Positions 6,776-13,711 of a stretch of DNA of 13,792 nucleotides are shown one piece after another (position 1 is the stretch's first letter; every line of letters begins with the position of its first letter). The notes beneath the pieces were generated by a model. That model was not told where the DNA came from, did not search any database, and saw nothing but the letters and a program-made list of their open reading frames with translations. The position numbers and the translations under genes were made by a program. This DNA is from an uncultured Bacteroidales bacterium (GTDB lineage Bacteria; Bacteroidota; Bacteroidia; Bacteroidales; F082): NCBI GenBank assembly GCA_937902805.1, contig CALEMB010000118.1:1-13792 (forward strand), read 5' to 3'.

Positions 6776-6783
6776 CAAAAGTA
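6776..6783 (-). promoter_or_regulatory. leftward -7-like box
   Basis: The minus strand reads TACTTTTG, a perfect match to TAnnTTTG, with no convincing -33 element. No annotated gene lies to the left on this strand, so if it is active it would drive the candidate small RNA and run antisense into the fucosidase 3' end. Confidence 0.4.
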
Positions 6784-6816
6784 GGAACATTTTGGCACCC
6801 TTGAGGTAACAATTAG

Positions 6817-6862
6817 ACCGAAAAATTTGTCATTTGGTCGGATAATTACATATTTTTTCGGT
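6817..6862. promoter_or_regulatory. inverted repeat upstream of the AraC-type gene
   Basis: ACCGAAAAAT (6817-6826) is mirrored by ATTTTTTCGGT (6852-6862), with one extra T. A shorter GACC/GGTC pair lies at 6816-6819 and 6835-6838. It lies immediately upstream of the -7 box and could be an operator used for autoregulation. Confidence 0.35.
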
Positions 6863-6871
6863 TGTAAAAAC

Positions 6872-6879
6872 TATTTTTG
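6872..6879 (+). promoter_or_regulatory. -7 box of the AraC-type regulator gene
   Basis: A perfect TATTTTTG lies 21 bp before ATG 6901, giving a leader of about 15 nt. No clear TTG is present at -33. Confidence 0.55.
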
Positions 6880-6900
6880 TAGTAAAATAGTACGAAATTT

Positions 6901-7758
6901 ATGGAAAAGCAGACACATCCCATTGAAGAATTAGCGAATGAAATCACAAGGCGCGGTTTGATGGTATTCGATGACGTGACCAGCTTGCACGTTTACAATA
7001 AGCCATACGTTGCGCCGTTCATCGTCATCTGCCTCAACCATCGGGGTTGGCTGAAGACCGTCTATGACATGAAAACCGTTGAATTTCATCCTCATGACCT
7101 TGCCATAGTTTTTCCTGGACATATTTTAGTGGCAAAAGAAACCAGCGATGATTATCTGGCTTCGTTGCTGGTCGTCTCACCACAATTTCTCGAAAAATTA
7201 AGCAACAGCCACCCTTCATCCTATTTACACATCGAATATTACAACAGCTCCACCATCCACCTAAGTGACGAACGATACAAAAGTATCGATGGTCATTTTC
7301 ATTTACTACAGGCAATCAACCAATTGGATTACCCGGAACGCGACGAGTTGCTTGCCAAACAATTGGAGATTGGGGCGAGGCTGATGGAAATCTACATACA
7401 GGAAAACAACGCGATGGCTTTGAAGCATATTACAGCCAATCAGGAATTGCTTAACCGCTTCCAAAACGCTATCGTCAAGCATTCAAGCGAGAACCGCAAA
7501 GTGCAGTTTTACGCTGATCTGCTTTGTTTGTCGCCCAAATATTTTGGCACCATCGTCAAGGAACAAACAGGGTTTTCGGCCAGCGAGTGGATTACGCGCT
7601 ACGTCATTGTCCAAGCCAAGACCTTACTACGTTATCGCAACGACCTTAACATTCAGCAAATCAGCTTCCAGCTCGGTTTCCCCGACCCAGCAGCCTTCAC
7701 CCGCTATTTCAAAGCGAATACAGGGCTGTCGCCCAAGGAATACCGAGCAGAACAATAA
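6901..7758 (+). CDS. AraC-family transcriptional regulator
   Basis: A 285-residue one-component regulator. Residues 1 to about 170 form an AraC-like ligand or dimerisation domain without a recognisable binding signature (for example FHPHDLAIVFPGHIL, cupin-like). The C-terminal 95 residues are the double helix-turn-helix DNA-binding domain. The first HTH is around YADLLCLSPKYFGTIVKEQ and the second around ISFQLGFPDPAAFTRYFK, ending in the hallmark GLSPKEYR. ATG 6901 has a TAnnTTTG box at a normal distance. The gene converges on leuS with only 9 bp between the stops. It follows the fucosidase in the same direction but has its own promoter, so its target cannot be told from the sequence. Confidence 0.9.
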   Translation: MEKQTHPIEELANEITRRGLMVFDDVTSLHVYNKPYVAPFIVICLNHRGWLKTVYDMKTVEFHPHDLAIVFPGHILVAKETSDDYLASLLVVSPQFLEKLSNSHPSSYLHIEYYNSSTIHLSDERYKSIDGHFHLLQAINQLDYPERDELLAKQLEIGARLMEIYIQENNAMALKHITANQELLNRFQNAIVKHSSENRKVQFYADLLCLSPKYFGTIVKEQTGFSASEWITRYVIVQAKTLLRYRNDLNIQQISFQLGFPDPAAFTRYFKANTGLSPKEYRAEQ

Positions 7759-7762
7759 TGGG

Positions 7763-7783
7763 TATCGTTAACCTACAACGATA
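7763..7783. terminator. short hairpin between convergent genes
   Basis: TATCGTT (7763-7769) and AACGATA (7777-7783) form a perfect 7-bp stem with a 7-nt loop. It straddles the leuS stop just after the AraC-type stop. There is no T run on either strand, so termination activity is uncertain. Confidence 0.3.
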
Positions 7784-10700
7784 TTCACAATCTTCTTCGG
7801 CACATAAATCACCTTCTTCACCTGATTGCCCTCAAGCCACTTGGCGGACTCGGGAGCGGCGAGCACAGCGGCTTGCACCTCTTCCTGGTTCATCGTCACG
7901 GGCAACTCCATGCTGAAGCGCATCTTGCCGTTGAAGCTGACGGGATAGTTGAAGCTGTTCTCCACTGTCTTGCTCTCGTCATAGACAGGGAATGTGGCGG
8001 TGACCACTGAAGTATCGTGGCCCAACAGGTGCCAAAGCTCCTCGGCGATGTGCGGTGCATAAGGTGACAGCATAACGCACAACGGGTCAAGGATTTCGCG
8101 CTTGTTGCACTTGAAGTCAGCCAACTCGTTGACGCAAATCATGAAAGCGGAAACGACCGTGTTGAACGAGATGCTCTCGATGCCGTCTTCTTCCTTCTTG
8201 ATGAGTTTATGCAGGCTCTTCAGCTCGGGTGCGGTGGCGGGTTCGTCACTGACGCAGAACTCGTTGTTCTCGTTGTGATACAGCCTCCAGAACTTGCGCA
8301 CGAAGCGGAAGGTGCCTTCGATGCCTTGCGTATCCCAGGGCTTGGATTGTTCCAAGGGACCGAGGAACATCTCATAGAGACGCAGCGTGTCGGCGCCGTA
8401 TTTCTCCACAAGGTCGTCGGGATTCTGCACGTTGTATTTCGACTTCGACATCTTCTCGACCTCGGAGCCACAAACGAAAATCTCGTTTCCGTCCTTGTCC
8501 TTCTCCTTGATGAAGTGGGAATCCTTCAGGTCGTCGCGCCACTGGCGGAAGGCCTCTATATCGAGGATGTCGTTGCGTACCATATTGATATCCACATGAA
8601 TCGGGTCGCTGAACAACTCGCGATCAGGGATGTTCTTGGAGACAAAGATGGGACCGCGCTTGTACTCTTCACCCTCAACGAATGTCGGGACATCCTTGCC
8701 CGCAACCAAGTCCTTGATTTTTTGCTCAACGATATGGGTTCCATCCCTATAATCATTCAAAACGTCGATGTTCGGCACCAAAAGCAGCTTGTAGCCCTTC
8801 GATGCTGCATATTCCTCCCACGGCTCGGCCACCTTCTCGAGGTTGCCCATGCGGTTGATCTCGATGAGGATGCCTTTCTCGGGGCAGAAGAAGTCGAACT
8901 GACGGCGACCGTCCTTGTAACCCTTGACGAACTCAACACCTAATTTCTTGTCCTTGATGATGTTCCATACGTCATATTCGCACAATTTCTCCAAATTGAC
9001 ACGATAGGCAAAGCTCGAACGGCCTTGGATCATACCTTGGTTAATCATCCTTTGGAACGGTTCATCCTTGCACGACAGTCCGATGTCATAGAGGAACTTA
9101 CACCAGAAGCGGCTGTAAATCAGGTGGCCGGTGGCGTGTTCGGCACCACCGATATAGAGGTCGACGTTCTGCCAATAGTCGTTGGCTTCGCGGCTGAAGT
9201 ATTCCTTGTCGTTGTGCGGGTCTTCGTAGCGGAGGTAATAACCGCTGGAACCAGCGAAGCCCGGCATAGTGTTGGTCTCGATGGGATAACCTTCTTCCGT
9301 GACCCAGTTTTTGGCGCGGGCCAAAGGCGGCTCGCCCGTTGCGGTGGGTTTATATTCGTCGATGGCGGGCAGCTCAAGCGGCAGCTTCGATTCGTCCATA
9401 GCGTAAGGCATACCGTCCTTGTAGTAAATCGGGAAAGGCTCGCCCCAATAACGCTGACGGCTGAAGATGGCATCGCGCAAGCGGTAGTTGGTCTTGCCCG
9501 TGCCGACACCCAGCTTCTCCAGTTCCTCAATCATGCGGAGGATGGCTTTCTTGACGGTCAAGCCGTTGAGGAAGCCTGAGTTGACCAGCTCGCCGTCCTT
9601 GGCATCGAAGCTTTCTTCCCAGGTGGCGGGATCGGTCGGCTCAGTGCCAGGCTGCTTCACCACTTGGATGATGGGCAGGTTGAAATGACGGGCGAAGGCA
9701 AAGTCGCGGCTATCGTGGGCGGGCACAGCCATGATGGCACCTGTGCCGTAGCCCATCAACACGTAATCGGCAATCCAAATCGGCAACTTGGCACCCGTGA
9801 TGGGGTTGATGCCGTAGGCACCCGTGAAGGCACCGCTCACCCTGCGCACCTCAGCCATACGCTCACGCTCGCTGCGGTTCTTGGTGCGGGTGATGTATTC
9901 TTCAACTTCAGCGCGTTGCTCGGGCGTAGTGATTTCGCTCACCAGCTCATGCTCGGGAGCCAGCACCATAAAGGTCGTGCCGAACAAGGTATCCGCACGG
10001 GTGGTGAACACCTCCAAATCAATGTCCTTGCCGTCCACCTTGAAGATGACGGAGGCACCCATCGACTTACCGATCCAGTTGCGCTGCAGGTCTTTCACCG
10101 ACTCGCTCCAATCCACGGTCTCGAGGCCTTGCAGCAGACGCTCGGCATAGGCCGTGATGCGCAGTTGCCACTGTTTCATCGACTTGCGCTCCACGGGGAA
10201 GCCGCCACGCACGGAGAGGCCATCGGCCACCTCGTCGTTGGCGAGCACCGTACCCAGGCCTGGACACCAGTTCACCATCGCCTCAGCTTGATAGGCCAAG
10301 CGGTAATTCATCAACACCTCTTGTTGTTCCTTCTCGCTCATCGCCTTCCATTCGGCGGCAGTGAAGCTCAGCGGCTTGCTCTCGGCCACGTTGAGACCTT
10401 CGGTACCTTTCTCCTCGAAACGGGCAATCAACTTGCTGATAGGTTGTGCCTTCTGGCAGCCGTTGCAATAGAACGAGTTGAACAGTTGGATGAAAGTCCA
10501 TTGCGTCCACTTGTAGTAGCTCGGCTCGCAGGTGCGCACTTCGCGGTCCCAGTCGTAGCAGAAGCCGATTTTGTCCATCTGCTCGCGGTAGCGGTTGATG
10601 TTCTTCTCGGTCGTCACGGCGGGGTGGGTTCCCGTCTGGATGGCGTATTGCTCGGCGGGCAGACCGTAGGCGTCGTAGCCCATGGGATGCAGCACGTTAA

Positions 10701-10908
10701 AGCCTTTCAGCCTTTTGTATCTTGCATAAATATCGGAGGCGATATAGCCCAGCGGATGGCCTACATGCAGGCCAGCGCCCGAGGGATAAGGGAACATGTC
10801 CAAGACGTAGAACTTGGGCTTGTTGTGGTCGATGTCGACCTTATAGATTTTGTTGTCGCGCCAGTACTGCTGCCACTTTTTCTCGATTTCAATAAAATTG
10901 TAATCCAT
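7768..10908 (-). CDS. leuS: leucyl-tRNA synthetase with inserted nuclease-like domain
   Basis: A 1046-residue class I leucyl-tRNA synthetase, which charges tRNA-Leu with leucine in the cytoplasm. The ATP-binding HIGH-type motif is HVGH at residues 48-51 (YPSGAGLHVGHPLGY). The CP1 editing domain carries GYGTGAIMAVPAHDSRD, the second signature is KMSKS at 819-823, and a C-terminal anticodon/tail region follows. The Bacteroides enzyme is about 940 residues as I recall; the excess is an insert of 117 residues (638-754) between QGRSSFAYRV and FVSKNI, described separately. ATG 10908 is chosen because MDYNFIEIEKKW is the family N-terminus; the 33 residues further upstream have no family match and lie over the promoter. 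No frameshift or missing motif was seen, so it is probably the cell's working LeuRS. Confidence 0.96.
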   Translation of the reverse strand: MDYNFIEIEKKWQQYWRDNKIYKVDIDHNKPKFYVLDMFPYPSGAGLHVGHPLGYIASDIYARYKRLKGFNVLHPMGYDAYGLPAEQYAIQTGTHPAVTTEKNINRYREQMDKIGFCYDWDREVRTCEPSYYKWTQWTFIQLFNSFYCNGCQKAQPISKLIARFEEKGTEGLNVAESKPLSFTAAEWKAMSEKEQQEVLMNYRLAYQAEAMVNWCPGLGTVLANDEVADGLSVRGGFPVERKSMKQWQLRITAYAERLLQGLETVDWSESVKDLQRNWIGKSMGASVIFKVDGKDIDLEVFTTRADTLFGTTFMVLAPEHELVSEITTPEQRAEVEEYITRTKNRSERERMAEVRRVSGAFTGAYGINPITGAKLPIWIADYVLMGYGTGAIMAVPAHDSRDFAFARHFNLPIIQVVKQPGTEPTDPATWEESFDAKDGELVNSGFLNGLTVKKAILRMIEELEKLGVGTGKTNYRLRDAIFSRQRYWGEPFPIYYKDGMPYAMDESKLPLELPAIDEYKPTATGEPPLARAKNWVTEEGYPIETNTMPGFAGSSGYYLRYEDPHNDKEYFSREANDYWQNVDLYIGGAEHATGHLIYSRFWCKFLYDIGLSCKDEPFQRMINQGMIQGRSSFAYRVNLEKLCEYDVWNIIKDKKLGVEFVKGYKDGRRQFDFFCPEKGILIEINRMGNLEKVAEPWEEYAASKGYKLLLVPNIDVLNDYRDGTHIVEQKIKDLVAGKDVPTFVEGEEYKRGPIFVSKNIPDRELFSDPIHVDINMVRNDILDIEAFRQWRDDLKDSHFIKEKDKDGNEIFVCGSEVEKMSKSKYNVQNPDDLVEKYGADTLRLYEMFLGPLEQSKPWDTQGIEGTFRFVRKFWRLYHNENNEFCVSDEPATAPELKSLHKLIKKEEDGIESISFNTVVSAFMICVNELADFKCNKREILDPLCVMLSPYAPHIAEELWHLLGHDTSVVTATFPVYDESKTVENSFNYPVSFNGKMRFSMELPVTMNQEEVQAAVLAAPESAKWLEGNQVKKVIYVPKKIVNIVVG
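8647..8997 (-). other. in-frame insert in LeuRS, PD-(D/E)XK/DUF559-like
   Basis: Codons 638-754 of leuS have no counterpart in the Bacteroides LeuRS sequences I remember. The insert reads like a compact nuclease-fold domain. First comes a helix (EKLCEYDVWNIIKDKKLGV), then strand-turn-strand with RRQFDFFCPEKGILIEINR (Asp672, Glu683, Asn685), a helix (PWEEYAASKGYK), a strand LLLVPNIDVLND, and a last helix HIVEQKIKDLV. That order matches DUF559/Vsr-like proteins (vDFycpekkLvIEiDG ... GykvlrfwnndVl). The usual Asp, Lys or Gly-His residues after the Glu are replaced by Asn-Arg-Met, so catalysis is doubtful. It has no intein splice-junction residues. It lies just before the KMSKS-containing part, in the region between editing and anticodon domains. 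Confidence 0.6.
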
Positions 10909-10945
10909 ACAACGAGGTGTTTTTTGCTGTTTTTGAAATAAACTG

Positions 10946-10953
10946 CAAAAATA
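10946..10953 (-). promoter_or_regulatory. -7 box of leuS
   Basis: The minus strand reads TATTTTTG, a perfect TAnnTTTG, 37 bp before ATG 10908, which implies a leader of about 30 nt. No -33 TTG is evident. The intergenic region 10909-11049 is shared with the divergent ORF6N gene, for which I see no clear promoter. Confidence 0.6.
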
Positions 10954-11049
10954 GGGAAAATTTGCTTTATGAATGAATCCTATCATAAAAACTACAAACC
11001 AACCCATCTATTTTAAACAAGACGAGCAAAACATGACCTATCACTTACG

Positions 11050-11730
11050 GTGCAGAAAACGCAATTCGAACAGCAAGACATTGAGAATCTAATATATATG
11101 GTAAGAGAACGCCAGATTATGTTTGACCGTGATTTGGCGAAACTCTATCAAGTAGAAACGGGCCAACTTAATAGACAGGTAAAACGTAATATTGAAAGGT
11201 TCCCCTCAGACTTTATGTTTCAACTGACCAAAGAAGAATTAGAAATCTTGAAATGCCAAAATGGCATAGCAAGTTGGGGTGGCGATAGGCATCTTCCATA
11301 CGCATTCACAGAAAACGGAGTTGCGATGTTAAGTGGAGTCCTTCGCTCGGAAATAGCCATTGAGGTTAACATCCGTATCATGCGAGCTTTCACAACCATG
11401 CGCCATTTTCTTGCCAGCAACACGCTATTGTTCCAACGCCTTTCAAACATCGAATACCACCAAATAGAAACAGACAGGCGTATTGACGAAGTGTTTCAAC
11501 GTTTAGATAACAACACCCAACTACAACAAGGCATCTTCTATGATGGACAAGTGTTTGATGCTTACCAATTTGTCAGCGATTTAGTGCGCAAAGCCAAGAA
11601 ATCCATAGTTTTGGTAGATAAATATCATATTGGTGCCTCCATCAAGGACCTAGGAAAGAAATGGTTCGCCTTTACCCTAATGCGTGACATTAACGCAACC
11701 GAACTAATAAAAAAGATACAAGAAATATAA
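11050..11730 (+). CDS. ORF6N-domain protein with internal deletion
   Basis: A 226-residue protein of the ORF6N (KilA-N-like, phage-associated DNA-binding) family. The N-terminal 120 residues are the ORF6N domain (IMFDRDLAKLYQVETGQLNRQVKRN, RFPSDFMFQLT, YAFTENGVAMLSGVLRS, IRIMRAFTTMR). A coiled-coil-like linker follows (RLSNIEYHQIETDRRIDEVFQRL), then the C-terminal region GIFYDGQVFDAYQFVSDLVRKAKKSIVLVD. In the full-length Bacteroidota members I recall (roughly 290-310 residues), about 65 more residues, including a PLD-like HDRFLIID motif, lie between IVLVD and YHIGAS. Here VD190 joins KYHIGASIKDLGKKWFAF directly, in frame. The start is GTG 11050; no ATG is available between the upstream in-frame stop (11014) and the domain. 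It diverges from leuS and converges on the ruvB 3' remnant. Confidence 0.82.
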   Translation: MQKTQFEQQDIENLIYMVRERQIMFDRDLAKLYQVETGQLNRQVKRNIERFPSDFMFQLTKEELEILKCQNGIASWGGDRHLPYAFTENGVAMLSGVLRSEIAIEVNIRIMRAFTTMRHFLASNTLLFQRLSNIEYHQIETDRRIDEVFQRLDNNTQLQQGIFYDGQVFDAYQFVSDLVRKAKKSIVLVDKYHIGASIKDLGKKWFAFTLMRDINATELIKKIQEI

Positions 11731-11741
11731 AAGATTTTTCC

Positions 11742-11834
11742 CTATTCAAACAAACTTATCTCCCCCGTGGGTCTGATGCAGGTATTACATAAATGCTTGC
11801 ATGCCAAATCCATGCACTTACAGCCACAAGGATG
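11742..11834 (-). pseudogene. degenerate second copy of the ruvB 3' end
   Basis: On the minus strand this 93-bp stretch reads CMDLACKHLCNTCIRPTGEI, then SLFE and a TAG stop. The true ruvB end (12253-12161) reads CTDLAYKHLGKTRIKPTGEM, then TLFE and TAG. Over the aligned 28 residues about 17 are identical, and the DNA is about 70% identical. The stop codon and the 13 bases CTATTCAAACAAA are shared exactly. Upstream of about 11834 the similarity fades and the frame meets a stop. It is a remnant of the ruvB C-terminus, lying 8 bp after the small membrane-protein gene, so that gene is bracketed by two ruvB ends in the same orientation. Confidence 0.88.
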
Positions 11835-11842
11835 TTACAAAC

Positions 11843-12118
11843 CTAAACCACCGCCGCTCCAACCACCATCAAAGCCAAGAATACAAACAAAGCAATGGTG
11901 ATGATGGCCAAAATGCTGCCTAAGCAGCCCCATTTGCGTTCACCTTCTGGCAGTTTGTCGGAGAGCAGGCAAACAACCAATCCGACGAACGGCGTGAACA
12001 GGACGGACAAAAAGAAGGTCCATCCGAAACCTATCCTTCTTCTGGCGCCCAACAGTCCCACCAAGGCCGCCAAAAACGAGTCACTCAACAACCCGAAAAT
12101 CAACAGTGATATTCCCAT
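11843..12118 (-). CDS. small membrane protein
   Basis: A 91-residue, very hydrophobic protein with three likely membrane spans at about residues 3-23, 31-52 and 65-90. They are separated by a basic loop (GARRRIGFGW) and a charged loop (SDKLPEGERKWG). It has no catalytic motif. The pattern 'RRRIGFGWTFFLSVLFTPFVGLVVCLLS' in segment 26-53 resembles a widespread small inner-membrane family of unknown function in Bacteroidota. It starts 42 bp after the ruvB stop on the same strand and could be co-transcribed with it. It is flanked on both sides by copies of the ruvB 3' end, which suggests it arrived through a recombination event that duplicated that end. Confidence 0.75.
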   Translation of the reverse strand: MGISLLIFGLLSDSFLAALVGLLGARRRIGFGWTFFLSVLFTPFVGLVVCLLSDKLPEGERKWGCLGSILAIITIALFVFLALMVVGAAVV

Positions 12119-12160
12119 AGTTCTTCGATTTATTGTTATTCTTCCCTGCGCCCTGGTCCC

Positions 12161-13192
12161 CTATTCAAACAAAGTCATCTCCCCAGTCGGCTTAATCCGC
12201 GTCTTGCCCAAATGCTTGTAAGCCAAATCGGTGCATTCGCGGCCACGAGGCGTGCGCATGATGAAGCCTTCCTGGATGAGGAAGGGCTCGCAGACCTCCT
12301 CGATGGTGCCTGGGTCCTCACCCACCGCCGTCGCGATGGTGTTGACTCCTACAGGACCGCCCTTGAATTTGTCGATGATGGTCGAGAGAATCTTGTTGTC
12401 CATATCGTCGAGGCCGTGCTCGTCCACGTTGAGGGCTTTCAGGCCGATGCGGGCGATGTCGATGGTGATGGTGCCGTCGCCTTGGATCTGGGCGAAGTCG
12501 CGGACACGACGCAAAAGCAGGTTGGCGATACGCGGTGTGCCTCGACTGCGACGCGCTATCTCGAAAGCCGCTGTGTCGTCGATGGGCACGTTGAGGATGC
12601 CCGCCGAGCGTTTCACAATCTTGGCAAGGGTTTTTGCATCGTAATACTCAAGGCGCAGGTTGATGCCGAAACGCGAGCGCAGGGGTGCCGTCAGCAGGCC
12701 GCTGCGGGTGGTGGCGCCAATCAAGGTGAAGGGGTTCAGCGTGATTTGGATGCTGCGCGCGCTTGGGCCCGTCTCGATCATGATGTCGATGCGGAAGTCC
12801 TCCATAGCGGAATAAAGGTACTCCTCCACCACGGGGCTGAGACGATGTATCTCGTCGATGAACAGCACGTCGTTAGGCTCAAGGCTGGTGAGCAGACCCG
12901 CGAGGTTGCCCGGCTTGTCCAAGACGGGGCCCGAGGTCATCTTCATGCCCACACCGAGCTCATGCGCGATGATATGCGAAAGCGTGGTCTTGCCCAGTCC
13001 CGGAGGGCCGTGCAACAAGGTATGGTCGAGGGCCTCGCCACGCTGCGCGGCGGCCTTCACGAAAACGCGCAGGTTGTCGACGACCTGTTTCTGTCCGGCA
13101 AAGCTGTCGAACAAGTCAGGGCGCAGGGCGTTTTCGAGGTCTTTTTCGGCCTTGCTCAGGTGGGAAGCGGTGGCATCGAGGTTACTGTTCAT
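12161..13192 (-). CDS. ruvB: Holliday junction branch migration helicase RuvB
   Basis: A 343-residue AAA+ motor that, with RuvA, drives branch migration of Holliday junctions during recombination and repair. Walker A is GPPGLGKT, Walker B is LFIDEIHRL, the RuvB signature follows (FTLIGATTRSGLLTAPLRSRFG), sensor 2 lies in RRSRGTPRIANLLLRR, and the C-terminal winged helix contains FKGGPVGVNTIATAVGEDPGTIEEVCEPFL and the conserved FIMRTPRGR. The length is normal for the family. ATG 13192 (MNSNLDATASHL) is chosen because it begins at the family N-terminus and lies 18 bp after a perfect -7 box; the 177 extra codons upstream are antisense to the SPOR gene. It is divergent from that gene and followed by a small membrane-protein gene and a remnant of its own 3' end. 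Confidence 0.97.
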   Translation of the reverse strand: MNSNLDATASHLSKAEKDLENALRPDLFDSFAGQKQVVDNLRVFVKAAAQRGEALDHTLLHGPPGLGKTTLSHIIAHELGVGMKMTSGPVLDKPGNLAGLLTSLEPNDVLFIDEIHRLSPVVEEYLYSAMEDFRIDIMIETGPSARSIQITLNPFTLIGATTRSGLLTAPLRSRFGINLRLEYYDAKTLAKIVKRSAGILNVPIDDTAAFEIARRSRGTPRIANLLLRRVRDFAQIQGDGTITIDIARIGLKALNVDEHGLDDMDNKILSTIIDKFKGGPVGVNTIATAVGEDPGTIEEVCEPFLIQEGFIMRTPRGRECTDLAYKHLGKTRIKPTGEMTLFE

Positions 13193-13209
13193 AGGTTTGT
13201 TTTGCGGCA

Positions 13210-13217
13210 CAAAGATA
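13210..13217 (-). promoter_or_regulatory. -7 box of ruvB
   Basis: The minus strand reads TATCTTTG, a perfect TAnnTTTG. The predicted start of transcription is near 13203, giving a leader of only about 10 nt before ATG 13192. No TTG is present at the expected -33. Confidence 0.6.
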
Positions 13218-13234
13218 CAACTTTCATCCGAAAC

Positions 13235-13263
13235 TTGCATATCATCAAAAAAATGTATCTTTG
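13235..13263 (+). promoter_or_regulatory. Bacteroidota-type promoter of the SPOR gene
   Basis: TTG (13235-13237), an 18-bp spacer and TATCTTTG (13256-13263). It is 19 bp before ATG 13283, so the leader is about 13 nt. It is back to back with the ruvB promoter, and the two -7 boxes form an inverted repeat (ACAAAGATACA and TGTATCTTTGC). Confidence 0.72.
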
Positions 13264-13282
13264 CAGTCCAAAAGAATCCGTT

Positions 13283-13690
13283 ATGAAGCGCATCATCTGC
13301 CTTTCCGTATTCGTCTTCTGGGCTGCTTTTGCCTTCGCGCAAAGCTATGGCTCCGTGTATATCGAGCAAGACAGCCGCATCGAGAACCTCATCGCCAAGC
13401 AGCGCACCTTGTACGCCATCGACAGCTCGTTCAGCGGCTATCGCATCCATATCTTCATGGAAATCGGCAACGATGCCCTCGACCACGCCAAGGCAGTGAA
13501 AGCGCAGTTCGAGCGGTCCTTCCCCGACATCCCGATTTACTTGACTTACGTCGAGCCTTACTTCCGCCTGCGTGCTGGAAACTTCCGTAACCGTGTGGAA
13601 GCAGAGAAATGCCTGCGCCGCATCAAGCCCAAATTCAAAGAGGCTTTCGTCACGGCGGACATGATTTACCGACCGAGAATCGAGAAGTAG
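13283..13690 (+). CDS. secreted SPOR-domain protein
   Basis: A 135-residue exported protein: signal peptide MKRIICLSVFVFWAAFAFA (cleavage before QSYGS), a short linker with IEQDSRIENLIAKQ, then a SPOR (sporulation-related) domain. The domain shows the two-repeat pattern of the family (GYRIHIFMEIGNDALDHAKAVKAQFE and PYFRLRAGNFRNRVEAEKCLRRI). SPOR domains bind denuded glycan strands of peptidoglycan and often localise to the division septum. The protein is probably periplasmic, because no lipobox or membrane anchor beyond the signal peptide is seen. It is divergent from ruvB, with 90 bp between the starts. ATG 13283 follows a full TTG-N18-TATCTTTG promoter. Confidence 0.85.
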   Translation: MKRIICLSVFVFWAAFAFAQSYGSVYIEQDSRIENLIAKQRTLYAIDSSFSGYRIHIFMEIGNDALDHAKAVKAQFERSFPDIPIYLTYVEPYFRLRAGNFRNRVEAEKCLRRIKPKFKEAFVTADMIYRPRIEK

Positions 13691-13711
13691 AGAGCAAAAA
13701 CAAACAAACAA

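Larger units (their letters stand above)
6596..6900. other. 305-bp intergenic region with repeats and inverted repeats
   Basis: The gap between fucosidase and the AraC-type gene is not empty. From left to right it holds the duplicated fucosidase end (to 6634), a run of seven A (6635-6641), two nested inverted repeats (6643-6755), a leftward -7-like box (6776-6783), an inverted repeat with ACCGAAAAAT arms (6817-6862), and the -7 box of the regulator (6872-6879). A 51-codon leftward reading frame (6576-6731) also crosses it, but I have no evidence that it is a gene. Confidence 0.7.

Noticed and set aside
8647..8997. LeuRS insert as an intein
   Set aside because: There is no Cys/Ser at the start, no His-Asn at the end and no splicing blocks, and it is too short for a typical full intein.
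8209..9579. Plus-strand frames of 244 and 184 codons opposite leuS
   Set aside because: They are antisense to the LeuRS catalytic part and its insert, with no recognisable protein features.
9664..10941. Long plus-strand reading frame of 425 codons opposite leuS
   Set aside because: It is a shadow of the leuS coding strand: Leu/His/Gly/Val-rich composition, no domain, and leuS covers it with full motif conservation.
10909..11007. 33-residue N-terminal extension of LeuRS
   Set aside because: It has no family match and overlaps a perfect -7 box; MDYNFIEIEKKW is the usual start.
12212..13282. Extension of the SPOR gene upstream through ruvB
   Set aside because: The frame is open only because it is antisense to ruvB; the signal peptide and promoter place the true start at 13283.
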